DNA of 20,701 nucleotides, taken from contig JARGNC010000026.1 of NCBI GenBank assembly GCA_029212425.1, positions 1 through 20,701 of the forward strand. Direction: 5' to 3'. This stretch comes from Phycisphaerales bacterium (GTDB lineage: Bacteria > Planctomycetota > Phycisphaerae > Phycisphaerales > UBA1924). Of the stretch, positions 15,102 through 20,701 are shown in pieces. The first letter of the stretch is position 1, and every line of letters starts with the position of its first letter. The notes below the pieces were generated by a model that was given only the letters and a program-made list of their open reading frames with translations, was not told where the DNA came from and searched no databases. The translations under genes and the position numbers were made by a program.

Positions 15102-15653
15102 TTACAATCCCTCGCTCGCTGATGAAGCTTTATCAGGTACATCAAATCCCGGAGCGTAACGGAACCCCGGTTTGTTCGTCTCTTTCGCTTTGTGAATCTC
15201 AGCAATCGCGCCTGCGGCACCAAGCACCGCGCCCATCGCTTCAGCACCCTTGTTCCCGACGCGACCACCCGCACGCTCAATTGCTTGCTCGATCGTATTG
15301 GTCGTCAGCACTCCAAATGCAACAGGCACCCCGGTCTTGATCGAGATCTCCGCGCATCCATTGGCAACCGCATTGGAGATATGCACATCGTGCGAAGTCT
15401 CTCCCTTGATGACGCAACCCAAACACACGACCGATTCGTACATCCCTGACGCAGCGAGCACACTCGCGATCGACACAAGTTCGAATGCGCCCGGAGCTTC
15501 GAGAACCGCGAGCGAATCGGGGGATCCACCCGCTTGTGTGTACGCGCTGACCGCGCCATCAAGCATCACGGAGGTGATCGTGTCGTTGTACCGTGACACC
15601 ACAATCGCGCATGGGCCTGGTCGTCTGGACTGATTGGAAGCATGTGGAGACAT
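15102..15653 (-). CDS. ribH: 6,7-dimethyl-8-ribityllumazine synthase
   Basis: Joins 5-amino-6-ribitylaminouracil with dihydroxybutanone phosphate in the penultimate step of riboflavin synthesis, usually as an icosahedral or pentameric assembly in the cytoplasm. From ATG 15653 it has 183 residues. SRYND (20-24) gives the substrate-stacking region, PGAFE (54-58) the ribityl-binding loop and GETSHDVH (84-91) the catalytic histidine at H88, the same number as the catalytic histidine of the Bacillus enzyme. NKGAEAM (134-140) is near the end. An in-frame GTG at 15674 would add seven residues; neither start has a clear Shine-Dalgarno. First gene of the ribH-nusB-ftsY run. A C-terminal extension of about 20 residues (PGFDVPDKASSASEGL) is longer than usual. 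Confidence 0.94.
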   Translation of the reverse strand: MSPHASNQSRRPGPCAIVVSRYNDTITSVMLDGAVSAYTQAGGSPDSLAVLEAPGAFELVSIASVLAASGMYESVVCLGCVIKGETSHDVHISNAVANGCAEISIKTGVPVAFGVLTTNTIEQAIERAGGRVGNKGAEAMGAVLGAAGAIAEIHKAKETNKPGFRYAPGFDVPDKASSASEGL

Positions 15654-15702
15654 AGGAGGGAATGGTAGACCCACCCGATGATGGAATTGCTACCATTGGT
15701 CG

Positions 15703-16686
15703 ATGCTCTACTGGGTTCGAAAAGCCGCGCCGATGCTCAAACTCACCCGAGTCACGACAGGGTTTGGTGCTGTGGGGAACCTGTGGTTCGTGATTCTCTG
15801 GTCCAGAACCACCCCAAACGAACATCTCCCTGCATATCTCAGTCAAGAACCACTCTGGGCCGCTCTCACTGGAGGATTGCTCGTCGGACTTGGTCTGTAC
15901 GCGTTCGGCGCCGCGCTCAATGACCTGCTGGATCTGCACAAGGATCGTGCTCTGGGGACTCCAGGACATCCGATCGTCGATGGTTCCGCATCGCTCGAAC
16001 TCGCGGTATGTGCCGTCGCTGGAGCGTTGATGATGGCAATTCTCGGCGCAACTTTCTTCGGCACCGGCGCGATCCTCCTCACCCTCGTCCTCGCGGTCGC
16101 GATTCTGATCTTTAACGCGCTGGGAAAGTATGTCCCAGGGATGGGGATGGTCCTCCTGAGCGTGATCTACGCAGGACACATGCTGGTCCCAAACATCTGG
16201 ATGCGATTCATGCTCCCGGTTTGGCTCGTCATGACCCATGCGATGGTCGTCGTCGCACTGGCGCAATACCTCGGTCGTCGCTCACCCCCGATCTCTCGCC
16301 GTGCTGCGATCTTTGCTGGGGTCGGATGGGGCGTGTGCTCGCTATTGCTCCTCGCGCTCGCGTGGTACCGCAAAGGCACCGATGGGCTTTGGCCAAACTC
16401 CGTCCCGATGTCCGCACTGATCTATCCCGGCATCTGCGTTGTGTTGTTCATGCTCTTTATTGTCCGCAGAACCAAACGACACGGCACAGGCTCGAAACTT
16501 GGCGAACGGATCTCCCGCTACGGCGCGATCTGGCCAACGCTGTATGCCGTCGCGTGGTTGTTCGGCGCAGGTCACGAAACCGAAGCACTCCTGATGGCAG
16601 CACTCAGCGCGGTTGGATTTGTATCCATGGCAAGTCTGCGTGAGTTCTACGGATTGATCGATCAGCCGGTCGGATACCGACTCTGA
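15703..16686 (+). CDS. UbiA-family-like integral membrane protein, second metal motif absent
   Basis: A multi-pass membrane protein of 327 residues related to UbiA prenyltransferases, which attach polyprenyl chains to aromatic or other acceptors. Hydrophobic segments lie at about 17-33, 52-72, 98-136, 146-163, 170-188, 202-220, 237-254 and 276-312. The first aspartate motif is perfect: NDLLDLHKD (73-81, NDxxDxxxD), followed by GHPIVDG where UbiA proteins read RPL..G. The second aspartate motif (DxxxD) expected after the helix near 170-190 is not there; the region reads VVVALAQYLGRRSP. The substrate therefore cannot be named and activity is uncertain. ATG 15703 is used; ATG 15733 (MLKLTRVTTG) is equally plausible, and neither has a good Shine-Dalgarno. 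It is divergent from ribH with a very short gap and convergent with the mlaE-like gene. Confidence 0.72.
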   Translation: MLYWVRKAAPMLKLTRVTTGFGAVGNLWFVILWSRTTPNEHLPAYLSQEPLWAALTGGLLVGLGLYAFGAALNDLLDLHKDRALGTPGHPIVDGSASLELAVCAVAGALMMAILGATFFGTGAILLTLVLAVAILIFNALGKYVPGMGMVLLSVIYAGHMLVPNIWMRFMLPVWLVMTHAMVVVALAQYLGRRSPPISRRAAIFAGVGWGVCSLLLLALAWYRKGTDGLWPNSVPMSALIYPGICVVLFMLFIVRRTKRHGTGSKLGERISRYGAIWPTLYAVAWLFGAGHETEALLMAALSAVGFVSMASLREFYGLIDQPVGYRL

Positions 16687-16692
16687 TCCGCT

Positions 16693-17553
16693 TTAGAACA
16701 ACTCAAGAGCGAAGAAGATCGCGGTAAATACAAGGTCAGCAATGACAATCGCGACAATGCACTCGACGACGGTGTAGGTCGTCGCGCGGCCCACACCCGC
16801 TGCGCCGCCTGTTACGCGAAGACCGTTGGTGCACGCGATGATCCCGATGAGCGTCCCGAACACGCCGCCCTTTGCGACTCCTGTCCAGAAGTCGACCTGC
16901 TTCGCTTGCATCAACATGTTGTCCATGTAAGTCTCGTACGGAATCCCCAGAACCAAGATCGAGATGACCATCGCGGAAACAATCGCGGCAAAGCTCGACA
17001 TCACCCCAAGCGTCGTCATCGAAATGGTGGACGCAAGCACACGAGGGACCACCAAGAACCGCACAGGATTGAGTGCGTGTGCTTCGAGCGCCTCGATCTC
17101 TTCGGAAACGACCATCGTGCCGATCTCCGCTGCGATGGACGCACCGGCAAACCCTGTCAGCACAATCGCACCGATCAATGGACCAAGCTCGCGGAGAACC
17201 GCGACCGCAATGATGTTGGCAACCTTGTCCTTTGAACCAAACTCTTCCAATGGAGGGGAAAGCTGGAGCGCGAGGATCAATCCAACTGCGCCCGACACGA
17301 TCATCACAATAAAGATCGAACGCACACCGATCCGCACAATCTGAGAGATGATCGCGTTCTTCCCCAATCGGTACCGCTTGAGCGTCAACCCACGCCAGAG
17401 CCATCGACTCGCTTGCGCGAGCATGTAGAACACCTCTCCGGTGTGCGAAACAATTCCAAGCACGCGACGGCCAAGCATCGCGACTGGGTACACAATGAGA
17501 AACACAAGCAACGGTAGCTTGGTCTCGGTTTCGTCTTGTGAGGTCGTACTCAT
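16693..17553 (-). CDS. mlaE: MlaE/YrbE-family lipid ABC transporter permease
   Basis: Inner-membrane permease of the MCE/Mla type, which moves phospholipids or other lipids between inner and outer membranes with an ATPase (MlaF) and an MCE protein (MlaD). The start at ATG 17553-17551 gives 286 residues; the open frame continues upstream but without family similarity. The hallmark segment RELGPLIGAIVLTGFAGASI is present, followed by AAEIGTMVVSEEIEALEAHALNP and the conserved VPRVLA. Six or so hydrophobic segments cover the rest, ending in a terminal helix (FTAIFFALELF). No mlaF or mlaD is within the window. A STAS gene lies upstream on the same strand after 159 bp that contain two hairpins, so it may have its own promoter. 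The assignment to the family is firm; the lipid is not known. Confidence 0.9.
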   Translation of the reverse strand: MSTTSQDETETKLPLLVFLIVYPVAMLGRRVLGIVSHTGEVFYMLAQASRWLWRGLTLKRYRLGKNAIISQIVRIGVRSIFIVMIVSGAVGLILALQLSPPLEEFGSKDKVANIIAVAVLRELGPLIGAIVLTGFAGASIAAEIGTMVVSEEIEALEAHALNPVRFLVVPRVLASTISMTTLGVMSSFAAIVSAMVISILVLGIPYETYMDNMLMQAKQVDFWTGVAKGGVFGTLIGIIACTNGLRVTGGAAGVGRATTYTVVECIVAIVIADLVFTAIFFALELF

Positions 17554-17585
17554 TGGGGATAGTGTCGCATGCTGAGCGTGAAATG

Positions 17586-17646
17586 TCCAACGGGTCCCAG
17601 TGTTGGATCCCACCAGAGCATCGACCAAATGATCGATTCTCGATCA
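17586..17646 (-). promoter_or_regulatory. Two hairpins in the region before mlaE
   Basis: TCCAAC (17586-17591) pairs with GTTGGA (17602-17607), and TGATCGA (17630-17636) pairs with TCGATCA (17640-17646) around three bases. Neither is followed by a T-run on the minus strand, so they do not look like a terminator of the STAS gene. An operator or leader structure is possible. Confidence 0.25.
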
Positions 17647-17712
17647 ATATGCCGGATCAAACCCGGATCATGTGGACGAGCGGAATAACAAAGCCATCCC
17701 GAGGTGGAGAGC

Positions 17713-18066
17713 TCAGGATTCCAACGCTTCATCAAGCGTGTCTTTGATGCTAAAGAACGCATCAAGACGAGCGATTTCGAAAATAGCTCGGACCTTTGCC
17801 GTCATCGAAGCGAGATGGAGCGTGACCGCTTGGGTTTTGGCAATCCGCATCGCTTCGACGAGCGTTGCGAGTCCTGAGGAGTCCATGTACTGCACGCCTG
17901 AGAGATCGATGATCAACCGTTCGCATCCAGGCTTGAGCTCGGATTTGATTGCCGACCGCAATGCCGGAGATCGGCTCATATCAATATCTTCAGTCGGGGT
18001 CACAACCGTGATCCCCTGCGTAGGTGATTCTGTGCGAATGAAATCGTTATCTGAAGCAGCCATCAT
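17713..18066 (-). CDS. STAS-domain anti-sigma factor antagonist (RsbV/SpoIIAA type)
   Basis: A 117-residue single STAS domain. In the known partner-switch scheme such a protein, when unphosphorylated, binds its kinase and frees a sigma factor or other partner. The core LIIDLSGVQYMDSSGLATLV (51-70) holds the phospho-acceptor site DSSG with S63 as the expected target. The domain is complete from about 10 to 115. Two ATGs are adjacent (18066 and 18063); the Shine-Dalgarno GAAGGG suits the second slightly better. The kinase-like gene is immediately upstream on the same strand (122 bp gap), supporting a switch pair. The mlaE-like gene is downstream, and Mla systems also use a STAS subunit (MlaB), so that role is an alternative. 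Confidence 0.87.
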   Translation of the reverse strand: MMAASDNDFIRTESPTQGITVVTPTEDIDMSRSPALRSAIKSELKPGCERLIIDLSGVQYMDSSGLATLVEAMRIAKTQAVTLHLASMTAKVRAIFEIARLDAFFSIKDTLDEALES

Positions 18067-18188
18067 GTCCCTTCACTATCCCAGATCATTCCCTGATCAT
18101 TGGATTGCCGCTGTATGAGCGAGCAGACCAGCACAAACCCCGACCCACACCGGATCGGCTGCATGATTCGGGAGTACTAGGGATGGTA

Positions 18189-18749
18189 TCAGGAAACTTG
18201 GCGTTGTGTATGGGTTGTGCCGGATGATCTTTGACCAATCCGAGGCTCTTCATCCGGCCGTGGAGCAGATTTGCTCATCTTGAGACGCATTCCTTTGGTT
18301 TCGCGCTTCTCAAACACAACCGAATCCATGACTTCACGCATGATATGGACACCCAACCCGCCGGGTTTGATGTCTTCGAGGTCCCGCCCGTGGATTGTGT
18401 CGGGATTAATCTGCTTCGCTTCGTCCTCGATGATGATGTCGATCCCACCGAAGCACGACTCGTCGGGCTTGTGCGGATAGATGGTGACCCAGATCGGACG
18501 ATCGGTCGCTTTGTCGTAGCCGTGACGGATCACATTGCACATCGCTTCATCGAGCGCCAGTGCGATCTTCGAGCATTCCATATCACCGAACCCCACACGA
18601 TGGGCAATGCAAGACACCAACTCACGAGCACCGCAGAGGTACATTGGATCAGATACCAACTCGATCTTGATCGGTTTGACATCGCAAATCGGAGAAGCGG
18701 ATTGTGTGGAAGCGTTCTTCATAGCGGTGATGAGCTTGATCTCGTTCAT
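18189..18749 (-). CDS. RsbW-type serine kinase / anti-sigma factor (HATPase_c_2)
   Basis: Predicted ATP-binding protein that sequesters a target such as a sigma factor and phosphorylates the STAS antagonist. Using ATG 18749, it has 186 residues. The GHKL N-box is clear: ALDEAMCNVIRHGY (65-78) with E68 and N72 equivalent to the ATP/Mg ligands of SpoIIAB. The G1 region reads EDEAKQINP, a variant without the DxGxG glycines, as in other members of the HATPase_c_2 group. The G2 lid reads PGGLGVHIMREVMD. The open frame extends to a GTG at 18848 that would overlap the stop of the upstream lipoprotein gene, and ATG 18722 is also possible, so the start is uncertain. The basic, Ser/Thr-rich tail (about 160-186) has no motif. 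The cognate sigma factor is not in the window. Confidence 0.87.
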   Translation of the reverse strand: MNEIKLITAMKNASTQSASPICDVKPIKIELVSDPMYLCGARELVSCIAHRVGFGDMECSKIALALDEAMCNVIRHGYDKATDRPIWVTIYPHKPDESCFGGIDIIIEDEAKQINPDTIHGRDLEDIKPGGLGVHIMREVMDSVVFEKRETKGMRLKMSKSAPRPDEEPRIGQRSSGTTHTQRQVS

Positions 18750-18844
18750 TCCTTGTGTAGTGGGTCTGTCGGGCTCGTTCTCAGGGTGTAGTCTCTCACT
18801 CGTTGGGGGTTTCCGATTCCTGATTGTTTGACTCCAAGAACTCG

Positions 18845-19228
18845 TCACTTGGATTTCATCGGCGAATCGGCAGAATCGTCATCATCGTCCGATAAACCGA
18901 CGCGTTCTCGCCACTTGTTGATCGCTTCGAGCCGCTCCCATCTTGGTGCGGCGTGGTCATACCCAAGCGTGGTCCCCTCGCGCTTTTCCAGTGCGCGGAT
19001 CGCGAGCATGCGTTCGCTCGGATCGTGGGAGCTGAGTTTCTTGACGAGCTGGACAAGCGATTCTTGATCATCCTCCTGGGCCGCGAGTGCAATCGCATCG
19101 AGCCGTTTATTTGGTGCTGGTGAATCGAACCCTATTTTGGGGCTCATGCATCCTGCAAACACCAGCGGCACTCCTAAGAGTGTCCCTATCAATCCTGCCA
19201 CACGCAACCCACGATCGATTCTCAACAT
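18845..19228 (-). CDS. Small lipoprotein with HEAT-like helical segment
   Basis: A 127-residue protein not recognised as a named family. It starts with a lipoprotein signal: hydrophobic residues 11-25 and a lipobox ending FAGC with the lipidated cysteine at C27, followed by M, which does not signal inner-membrane retention in enterobacterial rules. The segment DQESLVQLVKKLSSHDPSER, followed by MLAIRALEKREGTTLGYD, looks like one HEAT-like repeat. The C-terminus is acidic (five aspartates in a row) and unstructured. The ATG at 19228 has no clear Shine-Dalgarno. It is first of the minus-strand group leading to the RsbW-type gene and is divergent from guaA. Function unknown; a helper of the downstream switch or the Mla-type permease is speculation. 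Confidence 0.78.
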   Translation of the reverse strand: MLRIDRGLRVAGLIGTLLGVPLVFAGCMSPKIGFDSPAPNKRLDAIALAAQEDDQESLVQLVKKLSSHDPSERMLAIRALEKREGTTLGYDHAAPRWERLEAINKWRERVGLSDDDDDSADSPMKSK

Positions 19229-19330
19229 GCGACAATGGTATGCCCACAGCGACCCATCCTGTCCAGATCATCTATTCGGACCAAACTCTGGCCCTGTTCC
19301 AACACACACCACGAATCAGCATGTGCCTAG

Positions 19331-19368
19331 ACTGGTCCCTAGCTCTCCATAGAGCTCATATGACCAGT
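19331..19368 (+). promoter_or_regulatory. Two-tier hairpin in the guaA leader region
   Basis: ACTGGTC (19331-19337) pairs with GACCAGT (19362-19368). Inside it AGCTCT (19341-19346) pairs with AGAGCT (19351-19356) around CCAT. All thirteen pairs are perfect, separated by an internal loop of three and five bases. It ends 26 bases before the guaA ATG and is not followed by a T-run, so it is not a terminator on this strand. A regulatory leader or operator is possible; it does not match the purine riboswitch consensus as I know it. Confidence 0.45.
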
Positions 19369-19394
19369 TATCGGACCTATCAGCGGAGCCGAAC

Positions 19395-20701
19395 ATGCAT
19401 ATCCACGACGAAACCGTCCCTGTCCTCGATTTCGGGGGCCAGACCGCCCAGCTCATCTGCCGGCGCGTCCGCGATGCTGGTGTCCACTCCGTGCTTGTCG
19501 CGCCGAGCATCTCTGCAGATGAACTCAAAGCGATGAACCCCAAAGGCATCATCCTCTCCGGAGGTCCCGCGTCGGTTTCCGACGATGGCGCGCCGACGAT
19601 GGATCCCGCGATCCTTGAACTCGGAATCCCGGTGCTTGGAATTTGCTACGGCATGCAACTCTGCTGCCACTTGCTTGGCGCGAAGCTCACGAAAGAAAAC
19701 CATCGCGAGTTCGGACGCGCGATGCTCAACATCAACAACACCAATGCAGGACTCTTCAACTCCATCCCGGAATCCACACAGGTCTGGATGTCCCACGGCG
19801 ATCAGGTCTCCCAGCTCGACAACGCGGATCTGGAAATCATCGCGAGCACGGACACCTGCCCCACCGCTGGGGTGCGATCGACGAATCCAAGCCACAAGTT
19901 TGCGGGTCTCCAGTTCCACCCTGAGGTCACCCACACGCTCCACGGCCCGGACATCTTCCGCAACTTCTTGTATGAAATCTGCAATTGCTCCGGACTCTGG
20001 AAAATGGCGGACTTCGCGGATGAAGCCGCGCGGAAAGTCAAAGAAGCGGTCGGCGACAAGCGCGTCATCTGTGGATTGTCAGGAGGTGTCGATTCCTCCG
20101 TCGTCGCGGCGCTCTTGCACAAAGCGATCGGGGATCAGCTCACCTGCGTGTTCGTGGACAACGGACTGCTCCGCAAGAAGGAACGCGACCTCGTCGAGCA
20201 CACCTTCAAGGACCACTTCAACATCGACCTTCGTGTCGTGGATGCATCGAAAGAGTTCCTGAGCGATCTTGCGGAAGTCTCGGACCCACAAGAAAAACGC
20301 CGACGCATCGGCCACCGCTTCATCGAGGTCTTCAAAGAAGCGGCACATGACATCGAAGACGCGGACTTCCTCGCGCAGGGAACCCTGTACCCCGATGTCA
20401 TCGAATCGGGACACGGCCATTCCGGGAACAGCGCGAACATCAAGCTCCACCACAATGTTGGTGGTCTCCCAGAAGAGCTCGGATTCGAACTCATCGAGCC
20501 GGTCCGTGAGCTGTTCAAGGACGAGGTCCGAGCGCTCGGGACGGTCCTCGGCGTTCCCGACGCGATCGTCTGGCGCCACCCGTTCCCAGGTCCGGGACTC
20601 GCGGTGCGTGTGCTTGGGGACATCACGGAAGAGAAGCTTGAGATCGTCCGCAACGCCGACGAGATCCTACTCGAAGAAATCGTCGCTTCTGGTCTCTATC
20701 G
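19395..20701 (+). CDS. guaA: GMP synthase (glutamine-hydrolysing), partial at right edge
   Basis: Converts XMP to GMP using glutamine and ATP, in the cytoplasm. 435 codons are visible of a protein usually about 510-525 long. The class I glutamine amidotransferase domain has VLDFGGQTAQL (10-20), the oxyanion region SGGPAS (55-60), the nucleophile C84 in GICYGMQ, and H175 and E177 in FHPEV. The ATP pyrophosphatase domain has the PP-loop SGGVDSS (229-235), FVDNGLLR (253-260) and LAQGTLYPDVIESG (327-340). The dimerisation domain begins at RHPFPGPGLAVRVLG (394-408). The ATG at 19395 has GGAG (19385-19388) six bases upstream. It is divergent from the lipoprotein gene with 166 bp between, which contain a strong hairpin. 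Confidence 0.97.
   Translation, partial: MHIHDETVPVLDFGGQTAQLICRRVRDAGVHSVLVAPSISADELKAMNPKGIILSGGPASVSDDGAPTMDPAILELGIPVLGICYGMQLCCHLLGAKLTKENHREFGRAMLNINNTNAGLFNSIPESTQVWMSHGDQVSQLDNADLEIIASTDTCPTAGVRSTNPSHKFAGLQFHPEVTHTLHGPDIFRNFLYEICNCSGLWKMADFADEAARKVKEAVGDKRVICGLSGGVDSSVVAALLHKAIGDQLTCVFVDNGLLRKKERDLVEHTFKDHFNIDLRVVDASKEFLSDLAEVSDPQEKRRRIGHRFIEVFKEAAHDIEDADFLAQGTLYPDVIESGHGHSGNSANIKLHHNVGGLPEELGFELIEPVRELFKDEVRALGTVLGVPDAIVWRHPFPGPGLAVRVLGDITEEKLEIVRNADEILLEEIVASGLY

Noticed and set aside
15654..15660. Consensus-like AGGAGGG on the plus strand before the UbiA-like gene
   Set aside because: The nearest ATG is two bases away and out of frame with the protein, and the in-frame starts are over 40 bases away, so it cannot serve as their ribosome binding site.
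15711..15727. T-loop-like GGGTTCGAAA as part of a tRNA
   Set aside because: No matching acceptor, D or anticodon arms surround it, and it lies in the coding region of the UbiA-like gene.
15559..16266. Minus-strand open frame of 235 codons overlapping the UbiA-like gene
   Set aside because: The product is strongly hydrophilic (His, Asp, Glu, Gln-rich) because it is the complement of hydrophobic membrane codons; no domain or start signal.
16736..17647. Minus-strand open frame of 303 codons in another frame of mlaE
   Set aside because: Overlaps the MlaE family hallmark in the correct frame; its own translation is Cys/Arg/Asp-rich and shows no family pattern.
17660..17682. Short direct repeat CCGGATCA / CCCGGATCA
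   Set aside because: Only two short copies almost adjacent; could be chance and no third copy was seen, so it is not a CRISPR or iteron array.

Overview
The window looks like a chromosomal segment of a planctomycete of the class Phycisphaerae. Two markers of the exported proteins point there. A secreted glycoside hydrolase ends in a short two-repeat dockerin flanked by Gly-Cys. Two small secreted proteins end in a PEP-CTERM-like tail: a proline motif, a hydrophobic helix and Arg4. The lineage is inferred from these features; no 16S or database search was possible. No tRNA, rRNA, CRISPR array, phage or insertion-sequence gene was seen, so this is a housekeeping region with a few lineage-specific exported proteins.

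Left part (1-2783): hisG (minus strand, running off the left edge) has a leader with three consecutive hairpins, the last covering its Shine-Dalgarno. A clsA-type cardiolipin synthase follows on the minus strand. A 311-bp divergent gap holds a plus-strand intrinsic terminator with no obvious gene in front of it.

Middle (2784-11802): on the plus strand lie a secreted GH13 alpha-glucan enzyme with dockerin, a THUMP/RlmL-like RNA methyltransferase, a DUF1330 protein and a Nudix hydrolase. A strong shared terminator separates them from the convergent atpD (F1 beta subunit), which stands alone without other atp genes. Divergent from atpD is a large MscS-type channel with a periplasmic N-terminal domain, then an exported HEAT-like protein.

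Right part (11803-20701): two tandem paralogous PEP-CTERM-like secreted proteins on the minus strand, each with its own terminator. Next comes a ribH-nusB-ftsY operon (minus) and a divergent UbiA-like membrane protein. A minus-strand group follows: a small lipoprotein, an RsbW-type anti-sigma kinase, an RsbV-type STAS antagonist and an MlaE-type lipid permease. guaA (plus) leaves the right edge, preceded by a two-tier hairpin.

Most genes are standard metabolism and cell-envelope functions. The less ordinary parts are the PEP-CTERM paralog pair, the dockerin enzyme with no known scaffold partner in view, the partner-switch/Mla neighbourhood, the UbiA-like protein lacking its second metal motif, and several structured leaders.
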